Shown: positions 25,806-34,562, numbered from the stretch's first letter. The stretch is 64,000 bases of DNA from Ilumatobacteraceae bacterium (GCA_024643255.1 JAHENF010000012.1:1-64000), one strand, 5' to 3'. Numbers and translations are program-made. Notes: generated from the letters alone by a model not told the origin.

Positions 25806-26810
25806 TCAGAACGACGGGCGGACGCCGATGATGCTGGCTCGCTCCATCACGCGGATGTCAGGCCAGTAGTCGCTCGACGCATAGTGCTGGACCGCCAGGT
25901 TGTCCCACATCGCGATCGAGTTCGGATGCCAGTGCAGCCGGCAGTGGTACTCGAGCGTGTTGGCCTGGGCGAACAGGGTGACCAGGAGTGCGTCGGACTC
26001 GGCGGGGTCGAGCCCGACGATTCGGGTCGTGAAGAACCGGTTGACGTACAGCAGCGGTCGGCCCGAGACCGGGTGGTGGATCACCACCGGATGCTCGACC
26101 ACCGGATACTTCTCCCGCATCGCGTCGGCATCGGCGCCCGCGATCGTGTGGCCGAACGCCTGCATGTAGTCGTGCTCGGCCACGAGGCCCTCGATGCGAT
26201 CCTTCATCTCGTCGGACAGGCCCTCGTACGCGGCGTTCATGTCGCAGAACAGCGTGTCACCACCGGTCTCGGGCACCTCGATCGCGCGGAGGATCGCACC
26301 CTTCGACGGCACCTCACGCCACGTGACGTCATGATGCCAACCGTTCTCGTAACCGCCGGTGTCGGCATCCTTGGCGAAGCGGACGAGCTCGGGGCGGTCG
26401 TCGTTGTTGCGCAGGAACGGATGCACTTCGAGTTCGCCGAAGCGCCGGGCGAAGTCGATGTGCTGCTCGGGGGTGAGTTCCTGGTCGCGGAAGAACAACA
26501 CCTTGTAGTCGACCCACGCGCGTCGCAGTTCGTCGAGCACCTCGTCGGCGAGCGGCTTCGACAGGTCGACTCCCTTGACGATTCCGCCGAGTGTGGCGCC
26601 GACCTGACGCACTTCGAAGTGCTCCCACTCCAGCGCGGTCAGCCGGATGCGCTCGGCTGCGAGGTGGGCGACCGGACCGATGACCGCCTTGTCGGGGCCG
26701 AAGGTCAGCTTGCGAGCGTTGAACTCACCGATGTCACCCGACGGCTCGATCCCCTCCAGCTTGGCGATCGCCGAGTTCGTGGACTCCAGGTCGTCGTCGG
26801 TGATGGTCAT
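25806..26810 (-). CDS. TauD/TfdA-family 2-oxoglutarate-dependent dioxygenase
   Basis: 334-aa Fe(II)/2-oxoglutarate dioxygenase, typically hydroxylating taurine-, alkylsulfonate-, sulfate- or phenoxyacetate-type substrates. The facial triad is visible: GWHHDVTW (HxD) and the distal His in WDNLAVQHYA. The 2-oxoglutarate-binding Arg is likely in IRVMERAS. The N terminus carries about 50 extra residues compared with E. coli TauD. ATG at 26810 has AGAGGA (26815-26820) 4 nt upstream and a -10 TACGTT at 26850-26855, so this transcript has a leader of roughly 30 nt. First gene of the operon with SDR and ComB. Confidence 0.9.
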   Translation of the reverse strand: MTITDDDLESTNSAIAKLEGIEPSGDIGEFNARKLTFGPDKAVIGPVAHLAAERIRLTALEWEHFEVRQVGATLGGIVKGVDLSKPLADEVLDELRRAWVDYKVLFFRDQELTPEQHIDFARRFGELEVHPFLRNNDDRPELVRFAKDADTGGYENGWHHDVTWREVPSKGAILRAIEVPETGGDTLFCDMNAAYEGLSDEMKDRIEGLVAEHDYMQAFGHTIAGADADAMREKYPVVEHPVVIHHPVSGRPLLYVNRFFTTRIVGLDPAESDALLVTLFAQANTLEYHCRLHWHPNSIAMWDNLAVQHYASSDYWPDIRVMERASIIGVRPSF

Positions 26811-26814
26811 CTCG

Positions 26815-26855
26815 TCCTCTCCAGTGCGACGCCGGTCGCCGCTGTTCTCAACGTA
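26815..26855 (-). promoter_or_regulatory. TauD-operon promoter and ribosome-binding site
   Basis: A TACGTT -10 (26850-26855) is followed by a leader of about 30 nt ending in AGAGGA (26815-26820), 4 nt before the ATG at 26810. It is one of the few leadered starts in this window and uses the same AGAGGA-N4-ATG arrangement as the carotenoid oxygenase gene. Confidence 0.6.
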
Positions 26856-26968
26856 CTGCCCGCGGACGCGGCGAGCAGCGGCCGACCGCGCAGCCACGCG
26901 ACAGACCGTCACCCACGACCGGCCCTCCGACACGTCGACACATGACCACGCCTCGTACCGTCGTTGCG

Positions 26969-28012
26969 ATGGGTGTACGTCTCGACGAGTCCGACGAATA
27001 CATGCACGAGCTCGGCCCCGAGCCGAACTTCAACGAGAGCATGTACATCAATTGCTTCGATCCGGTGCAGGGCGTCGGCGGGTGGTTCCGGATGGGTAAC
27101 CGCGCCAACGAGGGCACCGCCGAGATGACCGTGTGCCTCTATCTTCCACCCGAGGTCGAAGGCGGCAACCGTCAGGTCGGCTTCATGTTCAAGCGGCCGG
27201 CCATCGACAACAACGATGCCTTCGACGCTGCCGGGCTCACCTGGACCATGGTGAAGCCCTTCGAGGAGCTCCGCATCGACTACGTCGGCAAGGTCGTCGT
27301 GCTCGACGAGCCCGAGCAGATGGCCGACCCGAAGCAGGCCTTCACCGACAACCCGTATGCGGAGGCCGAGATCCACCTCACCTTCACGGGCCAGGGCCGC
27401 CCGAGCATGTTCGGTGGCGAACCCGATGAACCCCACGAGACGCCCGGCGAGGAGTTCGCCAAGGGCCATTACGAACAGCTCGTCGTGGCGACGGGCACGA
27501 TGCGCGTCGGTGAGCGCGAGTGGCAGGTCGACGGTTTCGGTCTCCGCGACCACTCATGGGGCCCTCGGTACTGGCAGGCCCCCTGGTACTACCGGTGGTT
27601 GACGGTCAACGTCGACGAGAACTTCGGGTTCATGGCGAGTCGCGTCGCCAAGCGTGACGCCGACGGGACGCGAGGGGGATTCGTCTGGGAGAACGGTCGG
27701 ATGCACCTGTGCGACGACGTGGAGATCAGCACCGAGACGCGGGGCACGGAGAGCTACCACGATCGCATCGAGGGTGTCATCCGGTCGAGCCGATCCGAGC
27801 GGGAATGGCGGTTCACCGGTGAAGCGCTGAGCTTGATCCCCCTGCGCAACCGTCGCCAGGCACCGGACGGTGACTGGTTGCAGACCCGCATCTCCGAGGC
27901 GTACACGAAGTGGACGATCCACTCGGGCGACTTCGCCGGCCGTGTCGGTTACGGGATGTCGGAATATCTCGACCAGATCATCGGCGACCAGCCCGTCGGT
28001 CTCGCGGAGTAG
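26969..28012 (+). CDS. Conserved lipocalin-like (AttH/CrtC-type) protein of unknown function
   Basis: 347-aa soluble protein of actinobacterial type with two beta-rich halves, recalling AttH/CrtC-like lipocalin folds. Conserved-looking blocks are NESMYINCFDP, WQVDGFGLRDHSWGPRYW and WTIHSGDFAGRVGYGMSEYL. No catalytic motif can be named; relatives lie near lipid and steroid catabolism genes. Start: ATG at 26969 is 7 nt after TACCGT (26956-26961) and is preferred. The ATG at 26942 would place that promoter inside the coding region. Confidence 0.7.
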   Translation: MGVRLDESDEYMHELGPEPNFNESMYINCFDPVQGVGGWFRMGNRANEGTAEMTVCLYLPPEVEGGNRQVGFMFKRPAIDNNDAFDAAGLTWTMVKPFEELRIDYVGKVVVLDEPEQMADPKQAFTDNPYAEAEIHLTFTGQGRPSMFGGEPDEPHETPGEEFAKGHYEQLVVATGTMRVGEREWQVDGFGLRDHSWGPRYWQAPWYYRWLTVNVDENFGFMASRVAKRDADGTRGGFVWENGRMHLCDDVEISTETRGTESYHDRIEGVIRSSRSEREWRFTGEALSLIPLRNRRQAPDGDWLQTRISEAYTKWTIHSGDFAGRVGYGMSEYLDQIIGDQPVGLAE

Positions 28013-28082
28013 CGCGAACGCTCGAGCGACCTCGAGCCGATCGGGACGTCGAAGGTGCGACGGCGAGCTACCGTCGGGCGCC

Positions 28083-30116
28083 ATGACCGACCTGCCTCCT
28101 CCGCCTCCGGCCCCCGCGCCGGGCACGTCGACCAGCTCCTCGGACGGCCCAAAGGGCCATCGCGCGATCGTCGAGCGGTTGATCGACCGACGCAACGCCG
28201 TGGGAGCCGTGGCCGTCAGCCCACACGGCACTCACGTGGCCTTCGTCGTCGCGACCATCGACCTGTCGAAGAACACGACTCGCACCCGGATCTGGCTCGA
28301 TGACGCCCCGGTGACCGCCGGCGACCATGACGGCAACCCCACCTGGTCGCCCGACGGCCGCTTCGTGGCCTTCACGTCTCGGCGAGGTGAGAAGCGGGGG
28401 GACTCGACGCTCCACATCCTGCCGATCGACGCTCCGGGCGAACTGCGCACCGTGTGCACGATGCCCGACGGGCTCGACGACGTCGCCTGGTCGCCCGACG
28501 GACGGTGGCTCGCCTTCACCAGCAGAACCCGCCACGAGCGCTACGAGGCTGACGACGTGTCGTGGCAGGCGCCGCGCAAGATCGAGCGGTTCTTCAGCCG
28601 CCTCAACGGCGAGGACTGGGTCTTCGACCGTCCGAACCACGTCTACGTCGTCGCCACCGACGGCACCGGCACCCCCCGGAACCTGACGCCCGGCGAGTTC
28701 CAGCACAGCGGCGTGAGTTGGCTGCACGACTCGACCGGCGTCGTCACGTCCGCGCAGCGGCACGACACCTGGGACCGCGACCACGCGGTCGACCTGTACG
28801 CCGTCGCACTGTCGCCGGCCGACGACGACGGCATCCGTTGCCTGACCGACCACGACGGCCACTACCGGTCGCCGTCGGTGTCGCCGGACGGAACGCGCGT
28901 TGCGTTCATCGGTTTCGGCGACCCGTCGACGTATCCCCAGAACGCCAAGGTCGGCATCCTCGACATCGACAGCGTCAACGCCCCGGAATCGGAGATCCGA
29001 TGGATCTCGGCTGGTCTCGACCGAACGTTCGAGACGACGGCCGGATCACCGGCGCCGGTCTGGGAATCGGACACCCATGTGCTCGCCGCCGCCGACGACC
29101 GTGGTGCATGCCACCTCTATCGCATTCCGGCCGACGGCTCGTTCGTCCCGGCGCCGTTGACCACCGGTGCCCTCACCGTCACCTCGTTCGACGCCAACGG
29201 CGACATCGTCGCAACCGTCCGGTCGGTCGTCGATCGGACCGCCGAGCTCTTCGTCGGCGATGAGCAACGCACCCACGTCGGCGACGAACTGTCGACCCAA
29301 CTGCTCGGTTGGGAGCACTTCACCGCCCGCACCACCGACGGCACCGACGAGGTCGACGCATGGATCATGCGTCCGATCGACTTCGACGAGACGAAGCGGT
29401 ATCCGGTGCTGCTCAATGTCCACGGCGGACCACACACGCAGTACGGCGAACGATTCTTCGACGAGTTCCAGATGCAGGCGGCCGCAGGGTTCGTGGTCGT
29501 GCTCGGCAATCCTCGTGGGGGCAGCGGCCGACACACCGGATGGGGCCAGGCAATTCTCGGGCCGCGACATCCCGTGGCGCCAGGACCAGGATGGGGCAGT
29601 GTCGACGTCGACGATGTCCTCGCGATCATCGACACCGCGCTCGACCGCTACGACTTCTGCGACAGCGACCGCGTCGGCATGCTCGGCGGCTCCTACGGCG
29701 GATTCATGGCGACGTGGCTCGCCGCACATCACGGCGATCGCTTCCGCGCCTTCTGCTCGGAGCGTTCGGTCAACAACCTCATGTCGGAGGAATGGTCGTC
29801 GGACATCGCCACGGAGTTCATCACCGAGCACGGGGTCTCCCACATCGACGCGCCGGAGGAGTACGAGCGGCTGTCGCCGGTACGCGCCGTCCGCAACATC
29901 GACAAGCCGTTGCTGATCATCCACTCCGAGAACGACTGGCGCTGCCCGATCGCCCAGGCCGAGGAGCTCTGGGTGGCGATGAGACTGCTCGACAAGGACG
30001 TCGACTTCTACCGGTTCCCCGGCGAGGACCACGAGCTGTCGCGCGCCGGCTCCCCGATCCATCGTGTCCAACGTGGCGAGATCATCCTCGACTGGTTCTC
30101 CGAGAAACTCGCCTGA
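28083..30116 (+). CDS. S9-family prolyl oligopeptidase / acylaminoacyl-peptidase
   Basis: 677-aa serine peptidase. Residues about 30-390 form a TolB/WD40-like propeller (repeated WSPDGRFVAFTSRR, WSPDGRWLAFTSRT, VSPDGTRVAFIGF). The C-terminal alpha/beta-hydrolase domain has GGSYGGFM with Ser537, Asp618 (SENDWRCP) and His650 (GEDHELS) as triad. No signal peptide, so probably cytosolic peptide turnover. ATG at 28083 is 8 nt after TACCGT (28069-28074). A family A hairpin follows the stop, facing the 3' end of the P-type ATPase gene. Confidence 0.93.
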   Translation: MTDLPPPPPAPAPGTSTSSSDGPKGHRAIVERLIDRRNAVGAVAVSPHGTHVAFVVATIDLSKNTTRTRIWLDDAPVTAGDHDGNPTWSPDGRFVAFTSRRGEKRGDSTLHILPIDAPGELRTVCTMPDGLDDVAWSPDGRWLAFTSRTRHERYEADDVSWQAPRKIERFFSRLNGEDWVFDRPNHVYVVATDGTGTPRNLTPGEFQHSGVSWLHDSTGVVTSAQRHDTWDRDHAVDLYAVALSPADDDGIRCLTDHDGHYRSPSVSPDGTRVAFIGFGDPSTYPQNAKVGILDIDSVNAPESEIRWISAGLDRTFETTAGSPAPVWESDTHVLAAADDRGACHLYRIPADGSFVPAPLTTGALTVTSFDANGDIVATVRSVVDRTAELFVGDEQRTHVGDELSTQLLGWEHFTARTTDGTDEVDAWIMRPIDFDETKRYPVLLNVHGGPHTQYGERFFDEFQMQAAAGFVVVLGNPRGGSGRHTGWGQAILGPRHPVAPGPGWGSVDVDDVLAIIDTALDRYDFCDSDRVGMLGGSYGGFMATWLAAHHGDRFRAFCSERSVNNLMSEEWSSDIATEFITEHGVSHIDAPEEYERLSPVRAVRNIDKPLLIIHSENDWRCPIAQAEELWVAMRLLDKDVDFYRFPGEDHELSRAGSPIHRVQRGEIILDWFSEKLA

Positions 30117-30133
30117 TGGTGTGGCCGGTGCCT

Positions 30134-30164
30134 GGTGACGCCGGTGCCTGGCAACGGCGTCACC
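30134..30164. repeat. Palindromic repeat, family A (copy 3)
   Basis: Left arm GGTGACGCCGGTGCC, central T, right arm with one mismatch (GGCAACGGCGTCACC). It sits between the convergent ends of the S9 peptidase (30116) and the P-type ATPase (30166), the same convergent setting as copy 1, consistent with a bidirectional terminator-like role. Confidence 0.9.
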
Positions 30165-30165
30165 A

Positions 30166-32886
30166 TCAGCGGCGGTGGAACGCCTTGACCGTCTCGATCG
30201 CGGCGAGCACACCGACGCCGAGGCCGGCACAGATCGCGAGATCCGCGGCGCTCAGCGGATCGAGGTCGAGGAAGGACTGCAACGGGGTGTAGAGCACGAG
30301 GATCTGCAGTGCGACGACCAGGCCGGCAATGCCCAGCATGACCCGATTGGTCGACCACCCGATCGTGCGCAGCGACTCGGTCGACGACCGCGTTGCGAAC
30401 GCCTGACCGACCTGCATGAACGCGAGCGCGGTGAACATCATCGTCTGCCACTGGTCGAGGTCGTTGGCGTAGTAGGTGAATCCGAGCGCGAGCGTCGCGA
30501 CACCGATGAGGACGCCGACCCAACCCGTGCGTCGACCGAGTCCTCCTGCCCACAACCCGTCGGAGGGAAGGTGCGGCGGACGTTGCATCACTCGCCGCTC
30601 CGCCGGCTCCATCCCCATCGACAGTCCGAGCAGGCCGTCGGTCATCAGGTTCAGCCAGAGCAACTGCAGCGGGAGGAACGCGATGACGGTGCTGACGTCG
30701 GATCCCGACAACAGGAACGGAATCGGCCAGCCGAGCATCACGATGATCTTGCCGAGGTTGCCGGCGACGGCGAAGCTCACGAAGCGACGCAGATTGTCGT
30801 AGATCACCCGGCCTTCTTCGACCGCCGCGACGATCGTGGCGAAGTTGTCGTCGCGCAGCACCATGTCGGCGGCCTCCTTGGAGACGTCGGTGCCCGTGAG
30901 GCCCATTGCGACGCCGATGTCGGCCCGCTTGAGTGCGGGCGCGTCGTTGACTCCGTCTCCGGTCATCGCGACCACCTGGTGCTGCTGCTGGAGCGCCTCG
31001 ACGATGCGGAGCTTGTGCTCCGGCGACACCCGGGCGAACACCGAGACCTCGCTCACCGCTGCCGCGAAACCGGAGTCGTCGAGTCCGTCGAGTTCGGCGC
31101 CGACCAGCACCCGATCGTCGCTGGTGATGCCGAGATCAGCGGCGATGGCGACAGCCGTCAGCGGATGATCGCCCGTGATCATGACCGGGCGGATGCCTGC
31201 CCGGCGACAGGTCGCCACCGCGTCGCGTACCTCGGACCGGGGCGGGTCGATGATCCCGACCAGGCCGAGGAACGTGAGGGCCGACTCCGGATCGTCGTCG
31301 GGAGATTCCATCGTTCGAAATGCAACGCCGAGCACCCGCATCCCCGCAGCCGCGAGCGAGTTGTTCGCTCCCTCGATCCGCGCCCGCCACGTTGCGTCCA
31401 CCGGCACGATCCCGTCGGCGTCCCAAACCGAGATCGTCCGATGGAGCAGACCGTCGACGGCCCCCTTGACGAACGCCACACGGTGACCCTGCGGCAGCTC
31501 CGCGAGTTCCGCGGTGGCGCCGTCGAGTGGCGGGTGCACGGTGCTCATTCTCTTGCGGGTCGAGTCGAACGGCGCCTCACCAACCCGCGGCACCCGATCT
31601 CGCAGCGCCCGTACATCGAGGCCGGCATCGTGAGCAACCTGCAACAGCGCCGTCTCCGTTGGGTCGCCCACGAGCGCGAGCGTGCCCTCTGCGTCGATGT
31701 GGAGGTCGCCGTCGTTGCACAACAGCGCGCCCACCAGCACGAGCCGCGCCGCCGATGAACCATCGATCGAGGCGACCTCGTCACCGTCGAAACGGAGCTG
31801 GTGCCCGGCGACGTCGAGCACCGTGACCGTCATCCTGTTCTGTGTGAGCGTGCCGGTCTTGTCCGAGCAGATCACGGTGACCGACCCGAGCGTCTCGACC
31901 GCAGGCAGCTTTCGGATGAGGGCGTGACGGCGCAACATGCGCTGCGCGCCGATGGCCAGGGTGAACGTGACCACCGCCGGCAGCCCTTCGGGGATCACCG
32001 CGACGGCAACGCTGATCGCAGTCAGCACCAGGTCGGCTGCCGGCTCTCCCGCCACCGCCCCCATCGCCACCACGGCGAGGGCCACGGCGACGCCGATCAA
32101 TGCGAGTTGCTTGCCGACCCGATCGAGGCGGACCTGCAGCGGCGTCGGCTCGGCCTCGACCCCTTGGAGCAGGCTGGCGATGCGACCCAGTTCCGTGCGC
32201 ATGCCTGTCGCCACCACGACTCCGCGCCCGCGCCCGGCGCTGACCTGCGTGCCGGAGTACGCCATGCAGCGCCGGTCCCCGAGCGCCAGATCGTCGGCGT
32301 CGATCTCCTCGACCTGCTTGTCGACCGGCTCGGACTCACCGGTGAGTGTCGCCTCCTCGATCCGCAGCCCTGCCACATGGACGAGCCGGAGGTCCGCCGG
32401 CACCACGGAGCCCGACTCCAGGTGCACCACGTCGCCGGGCACGAGTTCGCCCACGGGGATCGACGTGACGCGGCCGTCTCGCGACACGCGAGCCGATGGC
32501 ACCGCCAGCTGTCGAAGCGCGGCGATCGCCTGCTCGGCGCGGTACTCCTGGATGAAACCGAGCGCGGCGAACAACACGACGATCGCGCCGATCGCACCGG
32601 CCTCGAGATACTTGCCGAGCAGCAGCGACAGCACGGCGGCGCCGATCAGGATCAGCACCATCACCGAGGAGATCTGCTGCCAGAGCAACACGATCGGCTT
32701 GGTGCCGCGCGACTCGATCAGTTCGTTCGGGCCGAACTCCTCGTGCCGCGGCATCACCTCATCGGTCGACAGACCGTGCGCTGAGGAGTCGAGCGCGACG
32801 AGAACGTCATCGAACCCCTGCCGATGCCAGTCGGGCGAGGTGGACGTCGGCGCTGCGTCGGTGGCGCCGATTCGAGATGTGGTCAT
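30166..32886 (-). CDS. P-type cation ATPase (type II), probably Mn2+/Ca2+ export
   Basis: 906-aa transporter. In order: N-terminal cation-ATPase domain, TM1-2, actuator with TGES (182-185), TM3-4 with VIPEGLP (PEGL 299-302), phosphorylation motif DKTGTLTQN with Asp342, nucleotide domain, TGDGVNDAPALKRADIG hinge, and TM5-10 with LLWLNLMTDG in TM6. The PEGLP and NLMTDG pair is that of SERCA/PMR1-like pumps carrying Ca2+ and Mn2+. A yybP-ykoY (Mn2+) riboswitch precedes the gene, which points to manganese detoxification, as in Lactococcus YoaB. Promoter TAGATT at 33033-33038 gives a leader of about 140 nt, exceptional in this window. Confidence 0.93.
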   Translation of the reverse strand: MTTSRIGATDAAPTSTSPDWHRQGFDDVLVALDSSAHGLSTDEVMPRHEEFGPNELIESRGTKPIVLLWQQISSVMVLILIGAAVLSLLLGKYLEAGAIGAIVVLFAALGFIQEYRAEQAIAALRQLAVPSARVSRDGRVTSIPVGELVPGDVVHLESGSVVPADLRLVHVAGLRIEEATLTGESEPVDKQVEEIDADDLALGDRRCMAYSGTQVSAGRGRGVVVATGMRTELGRIASLLQGVEAEPTPLQVRLDRVGKQLALIGVAVALAVVAMGAVAGEPAADLVLTAISVAVAVIPEGLPAVVTFTLAIGAQRMLRRHALIRKLPAVETLGSVTVICSDKTGTLTQNRMTVTVLDVAGHQLRFDGDEVASIDGSSAARLVLVGALLCNDGDLHIDAEGTLALVGDPTETALLQVAHDAGLDVRALRDRVPRVGEAPFDSTRKRMSTVHPPLDGATAELAELPQGHRVAFVKGAVDGLLHRTISVWDADGIVPVDATWRARIEGANNSLAAAGMRVLGVAFRTMESPDDDPESALTFLGLVGIIDPPRSEVRDAVATCRRAGIRPVMITGDHPLTAVAIAADLGITSDDRVLVGAELDGLDDSGFAAAVSEVSVFARVSPEHKLRIVEALQQQHQVVAMTGDGVNDAPALKRADIGVAMGLTGTDVSKEAADMVLRDDNFATIVAAVEEGRVIYDNLRRFVSFAVAGNLGKIIVMLGWPIPFLLSGSDVSTVIAFLPLQLLWLNLMTDGLLGLSMGMEPAERRVMQRPPHLPSDGLWAGGLGRRTGWVGVLIGVATLALGFTYYANDLDQWQTMMFTALAFMQVGQAFATRSSTESLRTIGWSTNRVMLGIAGLVVALQILVLYTPLQSFLDLDPLSAADLAICAGLGVGVLAAIETVKAFHRR

Positions 32887-32897
32887 GGAGGGTCACT

Positions 32898-32921
32898 TTC
32901 AGCAAACGATGGTTCGCTGAA
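32898..32921 (-). promoter_or_regulatory. Alternative hairpin (riboswitch expression platform)
   Basis: In the RNA, TTCAGCGAAC and GTTTGCTGAA pair over 10 bp (one G-U) with a CATC loop. Its 5' arm reuses bases 32917-32921, which also form the 3' strand of the riboswitch P1 stem, so the two structures exclude each other. The 3' arm ends 11 nt before the ATG and covers part of a weak GAAAG ribosome site. Ligand binding should favour P1 and so free the start (an ON switch acting on translation); there is no T-tract for termination. Confidence 0.6.
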
Positions 32922-33017
32922 GGTCTCCCCGCCCGCTGAACGGACTGGCCCCGCCGACTCCGCCCCTGACGGGTTGGAATGTGTTGACGACGGACCTCGA
33001 GGGGTACTCCCCTTCAG
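32917..33017 (-). ncRNA. yybP-ykoY manganese riboswitch
   Basis: The leader RNA starts CTGAAGGGGAGTA and closes with GGGGAGACCTTCAG. The 7-bp P1 stem is CTGAAGG/CCTTCAG. The GGGGAGTA loop (33005-33012), the opposing CGTCGTCAACAC loop (32981-32992) and the closing GACC match the conserved parts of the yybP-ykoY class, which senses Mn2+ through two docked loops. It lies directly upstream of a P-type ATPase, a known target type. Called by eye; an Rfam covariance search (RF00080) would settle it. Confidence 0.82.
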
Positions 33018-33032
33018 TTGTCTGTGAACGAG

Positions 33033-33038
33033 AATCTA
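33033..33038 (-). promoter_or_regulatory. -10 box of the riboswitch/ATPase transcript
   Basis: TAGATT on the minus strand, about 15 nt upstream of the riboswitch P1 stem. It would start a leader of roughly 140 nt running into the ATPase gene. No convincing -35 is seen. Confidence 0.5.
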
Positions 33039-33091
33039 CCGCTCCTCCGCCCCGACCGTCACACGGTGCCGGGCCTGATGTGACGTGTCGT

Positions 33092-33577
33092 TCACGCCAC
33101 CCGCTGGAGGCGTGCACTCAGGTGATGCTGCAGCGGTTGGCCGACCGCCGCCATGCGGAAGGTGTACTGCATCTCGTCGCCCGACACCGAGAAGGTGCGC
33201 TCGGTGATCGTGACCTCCTTGGCGCTCGTCGTGGCACCGATCGACGTCGATCGCACGTCGACCACCATCGTCGGACCGTCGAGGACCATGGCCCCTTCGT
33301 AGATCTCGGCAAGCCCGGTCGGTTGCGCCATCACGATCTCGATGGCGCCCGGACCGGGAATCCGCCAGTAGCCCATCTCGGCGTGCATCGGCAGGCCGGT
33401 CTCGGGGTGGCGCGTGCGTTGGGCATACGTGACGAACGGCTTGCCGACGTGGCCGAAGGTGATCGACTCGAGATACGAGAAGCCGTCGATCGTGGGGTAC
33501 TCGCCAGTTCCCGTTCCCTCCCACGTCCCGATGAGCGCGGCGAGCCAGGACACGTCGGGGTGCAGTGCAACGTCCAT
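33092..33577 (-). CDS. Nitrobindin (haem-binding THAP4-like, FABP fold)
   Basis: 161-aa beta-barrel protein. IGTWEGTGTGEYPTID fits the nitrobindin signature GxWxGxGxGxYPxI. The C-terminal HHLSARLQRV supplies the likely haem-ligand histidine. Nitrobindins bind ferric haem, react with NO and isomerise peroxynitrite to nitrate. ATG at 33577 is 6 nt after TACGGT (33584-33589). It shares a 23-bp divergent promoter with nudC. Confidence 0.9.
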   Translation of the reverse strand: MDVALHPDVSWLAALIGTWEGTGTGEYPTIDGFSYLESITFGHVGKPFVTYAQRTRHPETGLPMHAEMGYWRIPGPGAIEIVMAQPTGLAEIYEGAMVLDGPTMVVDVRSTSIGATTSAKEVTITERTFSVSGDEMQYTFRMAAVGQPLQHHLSARLQRVA

Positions 33578-33600
33578 GGGCCCACCGTACGGGAGGCGCC
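33578..33600. promoter_or_regulatory. Very short divergent promoter region (nitrobindin / nudC)
   Basis: Only 23 bp separate the two start codons. ACCGTACGGG contains a minus-strand TACGGT (33584-33589) and an overlapping plus-strand TACGGG (33588-33593), each 6-7 nt from its start. Two polymerases could not use both boxes at once, so the genes may be expressed in an exclusive manner. Confidence 0.5.
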
Positions 33601-34446
33601 GTGGCACGCGTGCTACGCATGGATCCGATGGATCAAGCGACACCGCACCCGAACTCGTCCGACCTGTACGCCGCACTCAACGTGGAGCCCGCCGATCACG
33701 CCGGGGGCCACCGCTACATCCATGTGATCGGCACGTCGGTGTTCGTCGACACCGAACTCGCCGACGAGTCGTGGGAGCGCCACGTCGTCGGCATCGTCGA
33801 AGGTGACGCGTGGTGGGCGGTCGACGTACCGGCTGATGCGGAGGATCCCTCCTACGGTTCGGCCCTCGACCTGTTCAGCTATTTCGGACGTGCGGCACAG
33901 AGCGAGTGGATGGCGGCGGGCCGCGCGGTGCAGATCGTGGAATGGGCACGCACGCACCGGTTCTGCGGACGTTGCGCCACCCCGACGGAGCCATCGCCGG
34001 GCGAACGGGGGCTGAAATGCTCCAACTGTGGGCTCGTCGCCTATCCACGTCTTGCTCCGGCGATGATCGTGCTGGTCACCAGAGGCGAGCCCGGCCCCGA
34101 CCAGGAGGCGCTGCTCGCCCGCGGTGTCAACTTCCCGATGCCGATGTATTCGTGCCTTGCCGGATTCGTCGAAGCCGGTGAAGACCTCGAGGGCGCCGTC
34201 GTGCGTGAGGTCGCCGAGGAGGTGGGTGTCCGAGTTGGCAACGTCACCTATCGGGCGAGCCAGCCGTGGCCGTTCCCGCACAGCCTGATGATCGGCTTTC
34301 GAGCCGAGTACCTCAGCGGTGACCTCGTACTCGACGAAACCGAGATCGCCGATGCGAATTGGTATCGCCGCGACGCGCTCCCGACGATTCCGCCAGGGAT
34401 CTCGGTCGCCCGCCGGCTGATCGACCAATGGCTCGCGGAGGCCTGA
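33601..34446 (+). CDS. nudC: NADH pyrophosphatase / mRNA-decapping Nudix hydrolase NudC
   Basis: 281 aa. A zinc ribbon (FCGRC and CSNC pairs) sits in mid-protein. The Nudix box GFVEAGEDLEGAVVREVAEEVGV is complete with its REVxEE core, and SQPWPFPHS is the NudC hallmark. It hydrolyses NAD(H) to NMN(H) and AMP and removes NAD caps from RNA. GTG at 33601 follows the TACGGG box after 7 nt; ATGs at 33619 and 33628 are alternatives. Divergent from nitrobindin. Confidence 0.92.
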   Translation: MARVLRMDPMDQATPHPNSSDLYAALNVEPADHAGGHRYIHVIGTSVFVDTELADESWERHVVGIVEGDAWWAVDVPADAEDPSYGSALDLFSYFGRAAQSEWMAAGRAVQIVEWARTHRFCGRCATPTEPSPGERGLKCSNCGLVAYPRLAPAMIVLVTRGEPGPDQEALLARGVNFPMPMYSCLAGFVEAGEDLEGAVVREVAEEVGVRVGNVTYRASQPWPFPHSLMIGFRAEYLSGDLVLDETEIADANWYRRDALPTIPPGISVARRLIDQWLAEA

Positions 34447-34466
34447 CGCAACTGCGACGCCCGTTT

Positions 34467-34494
34467 CGTCACGTTTGACCCGCACCGTGTGACG
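34467..34494. repeat. Short repeat, family E (copy 1)
   Basis: A 28-nt stretch CGTCACGTTTGACC...GTGTGACG with inverted ends (CGTCAC/GTGACG) lies in the gap between nudC and the thiolase gene. It matches 37254-37281 except for one missing G. Confidence 0.7.
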
Positions 34495-34562
34495 CCGAGT
34501 GACTCCGTGTCACGGGGCGTCGGGCTGAGCCTGGCGGGGCGGAGCGAACTACCGTCGTCGAC

